The notes below the pieces were generated by a model. The model made no database searches. It saw only the letters and a list, made by a program, of their open reading frames with translations, and was not told the origin of the DNA. Below are positions 9,602 through 17,940 of a DNA stretch of 64,000 nucleotides, one piece after another. The position numbers and the translations under genes were made by a program. The stretch is from Leisingera daeponensis DSM 23529. Lineage in GTDB: Bacteria > Pseudomonadota > Alphaproteobacteria > Rhodobacterales > Rhodobacteraceae. The stretch lies in NCBI RefSeq assembly GCF_000473145.1, contig NZ_KI421500.1, positions 806,225 through 870,224 on the forward strand. Direction: 5' to 3'. Position 1 is the first letter of the stretch; the number at the start of each line of letters is the position of its first letter.

Positions 9602-10951
9602 TTGGACATTTTTGCTTTTGTCCCGCAGTTTGGCGGTTTTCTTTATACAATCGCCAGCTTTGTCGTGGCGCTGTCGGTGATCGTGGCTGTGCATGAGTAC
9701 GGCCACTACATCGTCGGCCGCTGGTCGGGCATTCACGCAGAAGTGTTCTCCCTCGGGTTCGGTCCCGTGCTGTGGAGCCGGGTGGACAAGCGTGGCACCC
9801 GCTGGCAGATCGCGGCGCTGCCTTTCGGTGGCTATGTGAAGTTCCTGGGCGATGCCGATGCGGCCTCGGGCAAGGATTCCGAGGCGATGCAGGCGGCCGC
9901 CGCCGACCCGGCGGCGCTGCGGCGGACCATGCATGGCGCGCCGCTGTGGGCCCGCTCTGCAACGGTTGCGGCCGGCCCTGTGTTCAATTTCGTGATGTCG
10001 GCCATCATCTTTGCCGCTGTGGCGATGTCGCAGGGGGTGATGCGCGATCCGCTGACCGTCGGGGACATGGCCCCGCTGGCTGGTGCCGAAAACGGGCTGC
10101 AGCAGGGGGATGAGCTGATCACCGTGGGCGGACTGGCCGTGCCGAGCTATCTGGACACCGAAGCTTGGGAAGATTTCCGCACAGCCCTGCCGCAGCAGCA
10201 GCCGCTGGAGTATCAGGTGCGCCGCGACGGGGCAGAGCTCAGCGTCAGCGGCCCGTATCTGTACCCGCCCTATGTGCGCGGCGTGGTGCCGCGCAGCGCG
10301 GCTTCGGATGCCGGGCTGCAGCCGGAGGATTTGATCGTCGCGGTGGATGGCACATCGCTGGTGTCCTTTGATCAGCTCAAGGAGCTGGTCGAAGCGGCGG
10401 ACGGCAAGGTGCTGGTGCTGGATGTTCTGCGGGATGGCGAGACGGTCGAGATGGCCCTGGCGCCCCGGCGCACCGATGAACCGCTGCCGGACGGCGGCTT
10501 CACCACCCGCTGGCGGATCGGCATCATCGGCGGGCTGGCGTTTGAGCCTGCCGCCGATAAGGCCGGGCTGGGCGAGTCGCTGGCGGCGGGCACATACCAG
10601 GTCTGGGCAGTGGTCGAGACCTCCCTGTCAGGTCTGAAGCACATGATCACCGGGGCCATCAGCACCTGCAACCTGTCAGGGCCGATCGGCATTGCCGAAA
10701 CCTCCGGCGCGATGGCCAGCCAGGGGGCAGAAAGCTTTATTCGCTTCATTGCGGTGCTGTCCACCGCGGTGGGGCTGTTGAACCTGTTCCCGGTGCCGGC
10801 GCTGGATGGCGGCCACCTGATGTTCTACGCCTATGAGGCCGTGGCGGGCCGTCCGCCCAGCGACCGGGCGGTGCGGGTGCTGATGTCGCTTGGCATTGCC
10901 ATCGTACTGTCGCTGATGGTGTTTGCGCTTGGCAACGACCTGTTCTGCTGA
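9602..10951 (+). CDS. rseP: Site-2 metalloprotease RseP family
   Basis: Intramembrane zinc protease of 449 residues. The HExxH motif is HEYGH at residues 31-35 in the first helix, and the third ligand lies in NLFPVPALDGGH, with Asp402. Between them are two PDZ-like segments (about residues 125-205 and 210-290), which gate access to substrates. In other proteobacteria RseP cleaves anti-sigma factors and spent signal peptides; which substrate applies here is unknown. The start used is TTG at 9602, four bases after dxr. No ATG lies close enough to give the conserved N-terminal helix, so the TTG seems real. Confidence 0.93.
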   Translation: MDIFAFVPQFGGFLYTIASFVVALSVIVAVHEYGHYIVGRWSGIHAEVFSLGFGPVLWSRVDKRGTRWQIAALPFGGYVKFLGDADAASGKDSEAMQAAAADPAALRRTMHGAPLWARSATVAAGPVFNFVMSAIIFAAVAMSQGVMRDPLTVGDMAPLAGAENGLQQGDELITVGGLAVPSYLDTEAWEDFRTALPQQQPLEYQVRRDGAELSVSGPYLYPPYVRGVVPRSAASDAGLQPEDLIVAVDGTSLVSFDQLKELVEAADGKVLVLDVLRDGETVEMALAPRRTDEPLPDGGFTTRWRIGIIGGLAFEPAADKAGLGESLAAGTYQVWAVVETSLSGLKHMITGAISTCNLSGPIGIAETSGAMASQGAESFIRFIAVLSTAVGLLNLFPVPALDGGHLMFYAYEAVAGRPPSDRAVRVLMSLGIAIVLSLMVFALGNDLFC

Positions 10952-10973
10952 GCGGGCCGGCAGCAGCGCCAAG

Positions 10974-10993
10974 GGGCGGCCACAGTGCCGCCC
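10974..10993. other. Short GC-rich inverted repeat after rseP
   Basis: GGGCGGC (10974-10980) and GCCGCCC (10987-10993) are perfect arms with a six-base loop, 23 bases past the rseP stop. No T-run follows, so it may slow or protect the 3' end of the transcript rather than stop transcription. A 10-bp palindrome, ACGTTAACGT, follows at 11012-11021. Confidence 0.35.
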
Positions 10994-11090
10994 AACTGCC
11001 GCCACATTCCCACGTTAACGTTTTATCAATCCGCGCCGGCTGCGACAGCGCCGCGGCGCGGAGAGACTGACGTAAACTGGGGGATGACCG

Positions 11091-11216
11091 ATGCAGACAC
11101 TCTCGCACTCTTATCGCGGCCTTGGCCTGCTGATGCGGCTGAACTGGGACCGCGCGCTGACCGGATTTGCCATCCTTGGCGCGCTGACCGCCGGCACCTG
11201 GCTCGCCACCTTGTGA
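11091..11216 (+). CDS. Small single-pass membrane protein, 41 residues, unknown function
   Basis: A short reading frame in the 393-base gap between rseP and bamA. An ATG preceded by GGGGGA (a good ribosome-binding site, five to ten bases upstream) opens 41 codons. The product has a polar, basic first half (HSYRGLGLLMRLNWDR) and one hydrophobic segment at about residues 22-41 (ALTGFAILGALTAGTWLATL) ending at the stop. This is the form of a tail-anchored membrane micropeptide. It is flanked by a palindrome at 11012-11021 upstream and a 12-bp stem at 11222-11254 downstream, so it looks like a separate small transcription unit. I do not recognise a named family. Its place between two envelope-biogenesis genes suggests an envelope role, but that is inference. 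Confidence 0.65.
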   Translation: MQTLSHSYRGLGLLMRLNWDRALTGFAILGALTAGTWLATL

Positions 11217-11221
11217 TTCCC

Positions 11222-11254
11222 GCAACCGGCGCGCAAGCCCGCCGCGCCGGTTGC
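11222..11254. terminator. Strong 12-bp stem-loop after the small membrane protein gene
   Basis: GCAACCGGCGCG (11222-11233) and CGCGCCGGTTGC (11243-11254) pair perfectly across a nine-base loop, starting five bases after the 41-codon gene stops. It lacks an immediate T-run, so it is either a factor-dependent terminator or an RNA 3'-end stabiliser. It separates the small gene from bamA, whose promoter probably lies in 11255-11344. Confidence 0.55.
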
Positions 11255-11344
11255 CGCCAGAATGCGCTTTGATAGTTTTGACAAGCGCTTTCAAACCCGG
11301 TACGCACTTGCCAAAGCTGCTAAAATAATCGGGTTGTAAAAAAG

Positions 11345-13738
11345 ATGGTTTGGGGGAAAGTCGCAGGCAAGTCCTGTGGTGAGCGTAAGTCGGGCATCAA
11401 TATCTTGTACCGGAAAGTTTCTGCTATTTCTCTGGCAGTTGCGCTGGGTTACGCGCTGGCGCCGCTGCCGGCGGAGGCGCAAAGCTACCGCTTCAATTCG
11501 GTGCAGGTGGAGGGCAATCAGCGGATTCAGACATCCACTGTTGTCGCCTATACCGGCATTGAGCGCGGCCAGACGGTCAGCGCAGGCGAACTGAACGATG
11601 CCTATCAGCGCATTCTTGACAGTGGCGTATTTGAAACAGTGGAAATCGTGCCGCGCGGCAGCACCCTGGTGATCAAGGTCACCGAGTTCCCGACCATCAA
11701 CCAGATCAGTTTCGAGGGCAACCGCCGCCTCAAGGACGACGCGCTGAGCGACATCATCGAGTCCGCGCCGCGCCGGGTGTTCAGCCCCTCGCAGGCAGAG
11801 CGCGACGCCGCCCTGATTGCTGAAGCCTACAGCGTTCAGGGCCGTCTGGCCTCCCGCGTGACCCCGCGCATCATCCGCCGCAGCAACAACCGCGTCGACC
11901 TGGTGTTCGAGATTTCGGAAGGCGACACCGTCGAGGTGGAGCGCGTGTCCTTCACCGGCAACCGGGTCTATTCCGACCGCCGCCTGCGCCGGGTTCTGGA
12001 AACCAAGCAGGCCGGTCTGCTGCGCACCTTCATCCGCTCCGACACCCTGATCGAAGACCGGCTGGAATTCGACAAGCAGGTGCTGCGCGATTTCTACCTG
12101 TCGCGCGGCTATGTGGATTTCCGCGTCAACAGCGCCAATGCCGAAGTCACGCAGGAGCGTGACGCGGTGTTCCTGGTCGTCGACGTGACCGAGGGGCAGC
12201 AGTTCCGGTTCGGCAACATCTCGGTGACCAGCGAAATGCCGGAAGCCGACGCCGATCTGTTCAGCTCCACGCTGAAAATCCGTCCCGGTGTGGTCTATTC
12301 TCCGACCCTGGTCGAAAACGCGATCGACCGGATGGAAGGTCTGGCCGTCCGCAACGAGATCGACTTTCTGCGGGTCGAGCCGCGGGTCACACGCAACGAC
12401 CGCGACCTGACGCTCGATATCGAATTCGTGCTGACGCGCGGGCCGCGTGTGTTTGTCGAGCGCATCGACATCGAAGGCAACACCACCACGCTGGACCGGG
12501 TGATCCGCCAGCAGTTCCGCTCTGTCGAAGGCGACCCGTTCAACCCGCGCTCGATCCGCAACAGCGCCGAGCGGATCCGGGCTCTGGGCTACTTCGCCAA
12601 TGCCGATGTCGAGACCCGCGAGGGCAGCTCTTCAAATCAGGTGATCGTCGACGTGGACGTCGAGGAGCAGCCGACCGGTTCGCTGAACCTGGGCGGCGCC
12701 TACTCTGTCACCGACGGTTTCGGTGTCAGTGTCGGCCTGAGCGAAAACAACTTCTTGGGCCGCGGCCAGCGGCTGTCGTTCAACATCGCCACGGCGACGG
12801 AATCGGACTCCTACGTCCTGGGCTTCACCGAGCCCTATTTGCTGGGGCGCAAGCTGCGGTTTGACCTGGATCTTGGTTTGAATGAAACCGATTCCAGCTT
12901 CTCCGAATACAAAACCAAACGCGTTTTCTTCCGCCCGGCGCTGACGTTCGATACCGGCGAGGATTCGTCGGTGCAGGTCCGCTACACGTGGGACTCGGAC
13001 GAGATGCTGTTCGATGATGATGACACCAACCAGAATCTGGCTGGCCCGGTCATCCGTAGCGAAATTGCGCAGGGAGAGCTGAATTCCAGCGCCTTCGGTG
13101 TCACCTACCGGTACGACAGCCGTTTGACCGGCCTCGATCCGAATGCCGGGTTCCTGGTCGAAGTCGGGGCAGATTACGCTGGCCTTGGCGGGGACTCCGA
13201 ATACATCAAGGCAACCACCAAGCTGGTTGCGCAGCGCCGCATCTGGAATGAGGAAGTCACGATCCGCGCCACGGTTGAGGCCGGCGCGTTCCAATGGCAA
13301 GGCGGCGGCAACAGCCGCACGATCGACCGCTTTGTTCTGACCCCTTCTGTCATGCGGGGCTTTGAACCTGGCGGCATCGGCCCGCGGGATCAGGGGTCTG
13401 GCAATCCGAACGGAGGCAACTACAATGACTTCCTGGGTGGCAATTATTATGCGGTAGCGCGCTTCGATGCGGAGTTCCCGCTGGGCCTGCCGGAAGAACT
13501 GGGGCTGCGCGGCGGCTTGTTCTATGACGTCGGCGGCCTCTGGGGATTGCAGGATGTGAACACCCTGGCGACCGACCAGATTGTGGGTAACGAACAGTCC
13601 TTCCGTCACGTTGTCGGGTTCTCGCTCTTGTGGACCACCGGCTTTGGCCCGCTGCGGTTCAACTTCTCCAAAGCTCTCAAGAAAGAGGACTTTGACGAGG
13701 AGCAAGCCTTTGACCTGACCCTGCAGGCGAGGTTCTGA
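11345..13738 (+). CDS. bamA: Outer membrane protein assembly factor BamA
   Basis: Central Omp85 subunit of the BAM complex that folds beta-barrel proteins into the outer membrane. From the ATG at 11345 it is 797 residues, with a signal peptide ending near LPAEA (residue 45). The signal's n-region is unusually long, and a TTG at 11405 would give a more typical one. Next come five POTRA repeats (about residues 47-440; VEGNQRIQTSTV opens the first) and a C-terminal 16-strand barrel with the VRGFEPGG-type lid sequence (here MRGFEPGGIGPRD) and a terminal Phe (TLQARF), the outer-membrane sorting mark. ompH follows after four bases. Confidence 0.96.
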   Translation: MVWGKVAGKSCGERKSGINILYRKVSAISLAVALGYALAPLPAEAQSYRFNSVQVEGNQRIQTSTVVAYTGIERGQTVSAGELNDAYQRILDSGVFETVEIVPRGSTLVIKVTEFPTINQISFEGNRRLKDDALSDIIESAPRRVFSPSQAERDAALIAEAYSVQGRLASRVTPRIIRRSNNRVDLVFEISEGDTVEVERVSFTGNRVYSDRRLRRVLETKQAGLLRTFIRSDTLIEDRLEFDKQVLRDFYLSRGYVDFRVNSANAEVTQERDAVFLVVDVTEGQQFRFGNISVTSEMPEADADLFSSTLKIRPGVVYSPTLVENAIDRMEGLAVRNEIDFLRVEPRVTRNDRDLTLDIEFVLTRGPRVFVERIDIEGNTTTLDRVIRQQFRSVEGDPFNPRSIRNSAERIRALGYFANADVETREGSSSNQVIVDVDVEEQPTGSLNLGGAYSVTDGFGVSVGLSENNFLGRGQRLSFNIATATESDSYVLGFTEPYLLGRKLRFDLDLGLNETDSSFSEYKTKRVFFRPALTFDTGEDSSVQVRYTWDSDEMLFDDDDTNQNLAGPVIRSEIAQGELNSSAFGVTYRYDSRLTGLDPNAGFLVEVGADYAGLGGDSEYIKATTKLVAQRRIWNEEVTIRATVEAGAFQWQGGGNSRTIDRFVLTPSVMRGFEPGGIGPRDQGSGNPNGGNYNDFLGGNYYAVARFDAEFPLGLPEELGLRGGLFYDVGGLWGLQDVNTLATDQIVGNEQSFRHVVGFSLLWTTGFGPLRFNFSKALKKEDFDEEQAFDLTLQARF

Positions 13739-13742
13739 TCTG

Positions 13743-14375
13743 GTGCGGCGGCAGGCTCCCGGCCGTTGGGCGGCGCGCGGTCTCGCCGTGGCGCTGGCCT
13801 GTTTCGGGGCTGCTCCCGCTATTGCGCAGGACGCGGCGCAACCGGCGCCGGGGCCGGGGCGCGGTTACCAGCTGGGGCTGCCGCAAAGCGGCATCCTCAC
13901 CATTCAGCCCGAGCGGCTGTTCTCCGAAAGCGCCTTTGGCAAGCGGGTAGAGCGGGAGATGGAGGCGGAAGGTGCGGTGCTGACCGCCGAAAACCGCCGT
14001 ATCGAGGCCGAGCTGCGCCGCGAGGAGCTGGACCTGACGGAGCGCCGCACCGGGATGGAGCCGCAGGCGTTCCGCGCGCTGGCCGATGCCTTTGATCAGA
14101 AAGTGCAGGACACCCGCCGCCGCCAGGAGCAGAAACTGCGCGAAATCACCCAGATGGGCGAGGACGCCCGGCGCGAGTTCATCAGCGCCTCGCTGCCGGT
14201 GCTGCAGCAGATCCTGCAAGAAACCGGGGCCGGAGCAATCCTCGATCACGCCTCGGTGTTCCTGAGCGCGGATGCCGCCGATATCACCAGCCTGGCCATC
14301 GCCCGGGTCGATGCGGTGCTGGGGGATGGCGCGGGGCAAGAGGATGGCGCAGGGCAAGAGGATGGCGATCGCTGA
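13743..14375 (+). CDS. OmpH/Skp-family periplasmic chaperone
   Basis: Periplasmic holdase for unfolded outer-membrane proteins, partner of BamA. The protein of 210 residues starts at GTG four bases after the bamA stop. A signal peptide ends near PAIAQ (residue 28). The core (about residues 50-150) begins with ILTIQPERLFSESAFGKR and continues as a long charged coiled coil (EAELRREELDLTERR, DTRRRQEQKLREITQ), the two-helix tentacle of Skp. The C-terminus ends in a duplicated GAGQED tail made by an 18-base tandem repeat. In many gammaproteobacteria lpxD would follow; here fabZ follows instead. Confidence 0.88.
   Translation: MRRQAPGRWAARGLAVALACFGAAPAIAQDAAQPAPGPGRGYQLGLPQSGILTIQPERLFSESAFGKRVEREMEAEGAVLTAENRRIEAELRREELDLTERRTGMEPQAFRALADAFDQKVQDTRRRQEQKLREITQMGEDARREFISASLPVLQQILQETGAGAILDHASVFLSADAADITSLAIARVDAVLGDGAGQEDGAGQEDGDR
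14325..14366 (+). repeat. 18-bp tandem repeat at the 3' end of ompH
   Basis: GATGGCGCGGGGCAAGAG (14325-14342) is followed by a copy with one base changed (14343-14360), then by a partial third copy, GATGGC. It keeps the reading frame and encodes repeated DGAGQE. The repeat could change in number by slippage without a frameshift. Confidence 0.8.
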
Positions 14376-14450
14376 TCCGGCGAACTTGCCCAAACGCCGC
14401 CTGCTTGCTAGGGACGGCGCAGCACATTTGAAGAATATGGGAAACCAACC

Positions 14451-14921
14451 ATGACCACCGAGCTGCAAAGCGCTGACATTCAACTGATCCAGCGGATCCT
14501 GCCGCACCGCTATCCGTTCCTGCTGGTCGACAAGGTGGTCGATATCGACAGCTACAAATCGGCCCGCGGCATCAAGAATGTCACCATGAACGAGCCGCAC
14601 TTCCAGGGCCATTTCCCGGGCACGCCGATCATGCCGGGTGTCACCATCGTCGAGGCGATGGCGCAGACCGCAGGCGTCATGCTGGGCGTTGGCATGGATA
14701 TGGTCGATACCGACCTGCTGATCTATTTCATGAACATCGACAAGTGCAAATTCCGCCGCAAGGTGGTGCCGGGCGATGTGCTGGAGATGCATGTTGAGAC
14801 CCTGCGCGGCAAGCCGGGCGGTAAGATTTTCAAGTTCCTGGGCCGTGCAACGGTCGGGGGGGAAGTGGCCGCAGAGGCTGAATTCACCGCGATGGTTGAC
14901 CGCCAGGCCGAGGAAGGCTGA
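14451..14921 (+). CDS. fabZ: 3-hydroxyacyl-ACP dehydratase FabZ
   Basis: Removes water from beta-hydroxyacyl-ACP in fatty-acid elongation. It draws on the same hydroxyacyl pool as LpxA, which may explain the shared operon. Length 156 residues. [11 protein letters not shown] is the strongly conserved opening, and the catalytic His lies in [14 protein letters not shown], with the Glu in VEAMAQTAG. One base separates its stop from the lpxA start. Confidence 0.97.
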   Translation: MTTELQSADIQLIQRILPHRYPFLLVDKVVDIDSYKSARGIKNVTMNEPHFQGHFPGTPIMPGVTIVEAMAQTAGVMLGVGMDMVDTDLLIYFMNIDKCKFRRKVVPGDVLEMHVETLRGKPGGKIFKFLGRATVGGEVAAEAEFTAMVDRQAEEG

Positions 14922-14922
14922 G

Positions 14923-15708
14923 ATGAGAAAGATCCACCCCAGTGCCGTGATCGAAGAGGGCGCCAAGCTTGGAAAGGACTGCGAGATCGGCCCGTTCTGC
15001 GTGGTTGGCCCGGAGGCGGTTCTGGGGGACCGGGTTGTTCTGAAGTCCCATGTCGTCATCACCGGCGATACCGAGATCGGGGACGAGACGGTGGTCTTCC
15101 CCTTTGCCGTGCTGGGCGAGATCCCGCAGGACCTGAAGTTCAAGGGCGAGAAGTGCAAGACCGTGATCGGCAAGCGCAACCGCTTCCGCGAGCATGTGAC
15201 GGTGAATGCCGGCACAGAGGGCGGCGGCGGCGTGACCCGCATCGGCGACGACGGCCTGTTCATGGCGGGCTGCCACATCGCCCATGACGCCCAGGTCGGC
15301 GACCGGGTGATCGTGGTGAACTCTGCTGCGGTGGCGGGCCACTGCGTGCTGGAGGACGATGTGATCATCGGCGGCCTGTCCGGCATTCACCAGTGGGTGC
15401 GGATCGGCAAGGGCGCGATCATCGGCGCGGTCACCATGGTGACCAACGACGTGATTCCCTATGGCCTGGTGCAGGCGCAGCGCGGCGAACTGGACGGGCT
15501 GAACCTGGTTGGCCTCAAACGCCGCGGCGTGGCGCGCAGCGACATCACCGCCTTGCGCGCCGCCTTCCAGATGCTGGCCCAGGGCGAAGGCACCTTCCAG
15601 GAGCGCGCCAAGCGGCTGGGGGATGAGACCGACAGCGCATACGTTCAGGAGATTGTTGCCTTCATCACGGGCGAAAGCGACCGCTCTTTCCTGACACCGG
15701 GAGGCTGA
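14923..15708 (+). CDS. lpxA: UDP-N-acetylglucosamine acyltransferase LpxA
   Basis: First step of lipid A synthesis: adds a 3-hydroxyacyl chain from ACP to UDP-GlcNAc. The 261-residue length is right. The N-terminal two-thirds is a left-handed parallel beta helix built of hexapeptide repeats (IHPSAVIEEGAKLGKDCEIG onward). The catalytic His is in MAGCHIAHD, after EHVTVNAGTEGG. The C-terminal helical part starts near LVGLKRRGV. The ATG right after the fabZ stop was chosen because it gives the exact conserved start MRKIHPSA. Confidence 0.97.
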   Translation: MRKIHPSAVIEEGAKLGKDCEIGPFCVVGPEAVLGDRVVLKSHVVITGDTEIGDETVVFPFAVLGEIPQDLKFKGEKCKTVIGKRNRFREHVTVNAGTEGGGGVTRIGDDGLFMAGCHIAHDAQVGDRVIVVNSAAVAGHCVLEDDVIIGGLSGIHQWVRIGKGAIIGAVTMVTNDVIPYGLVQAQRGELDGLNLVGLKRRGVARSDITALRAAFQMLAQGEGTFQERAKRLGDETDSAYVQEIVAFITGESDRSFLTPGG

Positions 15709-15712
15709 CACC

Positions 15713-16501
15713 ATGCTGGCTTTGATTGCAGGCACCGGCGGCTTGCCCGCCGAAGTGGCCGCCCGGGCGCCGGGCCGTCCGCTGATCTGTGCGATGGCGG
15801 GGTCGGAACCGGATGCGGTCGACCCTGAGATTACCTTCCGGTTCGAACAGCTGGGGTCTTTTCTCGAACGGCTCAAGGCTGCGGAGGTCACCGAAATCTG
15901 CATGGCAGGCGCGGTGCAGCGGCCGAATATCGACCCTTCGGCCATTGATGCGGCCACCCTGCCGCTGGTGCCGGTCCTGCAAGGGGCGCTGGCCGCGGGC
16001 GATGATGGTGCCCTGCGGGCGATCATCGGCATTTTCGAGCAGGCTGGCTTTGCCGTGCGGGCCGCGCATGAGGTGGCACCCGATCTTCTGATGGCGGCGG
16101 GCGTGCCGACCAAGGTGCAGCCGGGCGAGCTGGACAAAGCGGATGCGGAGCGCGGTGCGGAGATCGTCGCCGCCATGTCCGCCGCCGACATCGGCCAGTC
16201 CTGCGCCGTGCGCAAGCGGCAGGCGATTGCGGTGGAAAATGTCTTTGGCACCGACTGGATGCTGGCCGCACTGGCGCAGCGCCCGGACGGGCAGGGCGGA
16301 CTGCTGTTCAAGGCACCCAAGCCCGCGCAGGACCGCCGCGCCGATCTGCCGGCAATCGGCGTGGAAACCGTGGAAGCTGCCGCCAGGGCGGGCCTTTCCG
16401 GCATCGTGCTGGAGGCGGGCGGCGTCATCGTGCTGGATCAGGATGCGGTGATTGCGGCCTGCGACCGGCTGGGCCTGTACCTGTGGCTGCGGCGGCCGTG
16501 A
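15713..16501 (+). CDS. lpxI: UDP-2,3-diacylglucosamine pyrophosphatase LpxI
   Basis: Hydrolyses UDP-2,3-diacylglucosamine to lipid X and UMP; it is the alphaproteobacterial stand-in for LpxH. Length 262 residues, with the two-domain layout of the former DUF1009: an N-terminal LALIAGTGGLPAEVA turn, AEVTEICMAGAVQRPNI, then the catalytic C-terminal domain with SCAVRKRQAIAVENVFGTDW and GIVLEAGGVIVLDQD. It lies between lpxA and lpxB, exactly where this step is needed. Confidence 0.93.
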   Translation: MLALIAGTGGLPAEVAARAPGRPLICAMAGSEPDAVDPEITFRFEQLGSFLERLKAAEVTEICMAGAVQRPNIDPSAIDAATLPLVPVLQGALAAGDDGALRAIIGIFEQAGFAVRAAHEVAPDLLMAAGVPTKVQPGELDKADAERGAEIVAAMSAADIGQSCAVRKRQAIAVENVFGTDWMLAALAQRPDGQGGLLFKAPKPAQDRRADLPAIGVETVEAAARAGLSGIVLEAGGVIVLDQDAVIAACDRLGLYLWLRRP

Positions 16502-17664
16502 GCCTGCGGGTGTTCATCCTGGCCGGGGAGCCTTCGGGCGACCGGCTGGGCGGAGCGCTGATGGCGGGGCTGAAACAGCTGGCGCCTGGCGTCAGCTTCG
16601 ACGGCATCGGCGGGGCGCTGATGGCGGAACAGGGGCTGTCCTCCCGCTTTCCGATGGACGAGCTGTCGGTGATGGGGCTGGCAGAGGTGCTGCCCAAATA
16701 CCGACACCTGAAGCGCCGCATCCGGGAAACCGCGGAGGCCGTCCTTGAGACAAAACCGGATGTTCTGATCACTATCGACAGCCCGGACTTTTCCTTGCGC
16801 GTCGCGAGGCTGGTCAAGGAACAAAGCAGCATCCGCACCGTCCACTACGTCGCGCCCTCGGTCTGGGCCTGGCGGCCCAAGCGGGCCGGGAAGATGGCGG
16901 AAGTGATCGACCATGTGCTGGCGCTCTTGCCATTTGAGCCGCCTTACATGGAGGCCACAGGCATGGACTGCGACTTTGTCGGCCACCCGGTGGTTGCCGA
17001 ACCGCAGGCCACGGGGGCGGAGATCGCCGCCTTCCGCACGGAGTTTGGTCTGGGCGAGTCGCCTTTTGTGCTGGCGCTGCCCGGCTCGCGGCGGTCCGAA
17101 GTCGCGCGGCTGGCACTGGATTTCGGCGGCGCGCTGCACCGCTTCACGGCGCAGCACCCGGATTTCCGGATCGTCGTGCCCGCAGCCGCGCCGGTGGCCG
17201 GGCTGGTGCAGGACGCGCTGAAAGACTGGCCAGCGGGTACGGTGCTGGTCGATCCCAACCGGTTTGAGACAGCCACTGCCAAGACGCACAAGCGCGCAGC
17301 CTTTGCTGCGGCGGATCTGGCGCTGGCCGCCTCCGGCACCGTCTCGCTGGAGCTGGCCGCCGCCCGCACCCCGATGGTGATCGCCTACAAGTTCCAGTGG
17401 CTGACTTGGCAGATCATGAAGCGCATGGCGCTGATCGACACGGTGACGCTGGTCAACCTGGTGAGCGAGACCCGCGTGGTGCCGGAATGCCTGGGGCCGG
17501 AGTGCACGCCGGAGACCATTGCCGCCCGGCTGAACGCACTGGCAGCAAACCCAAGCGCGCAGCTGGACGCGATGGAACTGACCATGCAGCGCCTCGGCCA
17601 AGGCGGGGAAGACCCCGGGCTGCGCGCGGCGCGGGCCGTTCTGGACCGGTTGCCCGGACGCTGA
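16483..17664 (+). CDS. lpxB: Lipid-A-disaccharide synthase LpxB
   Basis: Glycosyltransferase (GT19) that joins lipid X and UDP-diacylglucosamine into the lipid A disaccharide. It shows LAGEPSGDRLGGALMAG near the start, DGIGGALMAEQGL, TIDSPDFSLRVARLV, YVAPSVWAWRPKRA, LALPGSRRSEVARL, and the AASGTVSLELAAARTPMV sugar-nucleotide site. From GTG at 16483 it has 393 residues and overlaps lpxI by 19 bases. GTG at 16498, giving a four-base GTGA overlap, is an equally plausible start. It ends the envelope operon. Confidence 0.95.
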   Translation: MAAAAVSLRVFILAGEPSGDRLGGALMAGLKQLAPGVSFDGIGGALMAEQGLSSRFPMDELSVMGLAEVLPKYRHLKRRIRETAEAVLETKPDVLITIDSPDFSLRVARLVKEQSSIRTVHYVAPSVWAWRPKRAGKMAEVIDHVLALLPFEPPYMEATGMDCDFVGHPVVAEPQATGAEIAAFRTEFGLGESPFVLALPGSRRSEVARLALDFGGALHRFTAQHPDFRIVVPAAAPVAGLVQDALKDWPAGTVLVDPNRFETATAKTHKRAAFAAADLALAASGTVSLELAAARTPMVIAYKFQWLTWQIMKRMALIDTVTLVNLVSETRVVPECLGPECTPETIAARLNALAANPSAQLDAMELTMQRLGQGGEDPGLRAARAVLDRLPGR

Positions 17665-17671
17665 CGAAGAA

Positions 17672-17701
17672 GCGCGCCGGAGGCTGGAGCCTCCGGCGCG
17701 C
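17672..17701. terminator. Terminator hairpin between convergent lpxB and mnmA
   Basis: A perfect 13-bp stem, GCGCGCCGGAGGC (17672-17684) with GCCTCCGGCGCGC (17689-17701) and a TGGA loop, lies eight bases after the lpxB stop. No long T-run follows. In the rest of the 17665-17940 gap, a second dyad, GTCAAGGG (17871-17878) with CCCTTGAC (17911-17918), lies 22 bases from the mnmA stop and may end that gene. No coding sequence is supported in this gap. Confidence 0.7.
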
Positions 17702-17940
17702 GGCTTCTGGTGGCGCGGGCGCTGACGCCCCCGCGCGGGGCTTGCCGCGCCGGTCCAGCAGAACTCTGACGGCCGGGCAGAGAAGTGGCGTTGGATCTTT
17801 TTTCGCTGAGAAGCCCCTAAGGGCAGGTCTGCCCTCAGGCGCCAATCCGATTATGGCTTGAAGCTGCCGCGTCAAGGGCAAGCCGCGCGTGCCGTGCGGA
17901 GGCCGCGCCTCCCTTGACCCGGAGTTGCGGGCGTGGCGGC

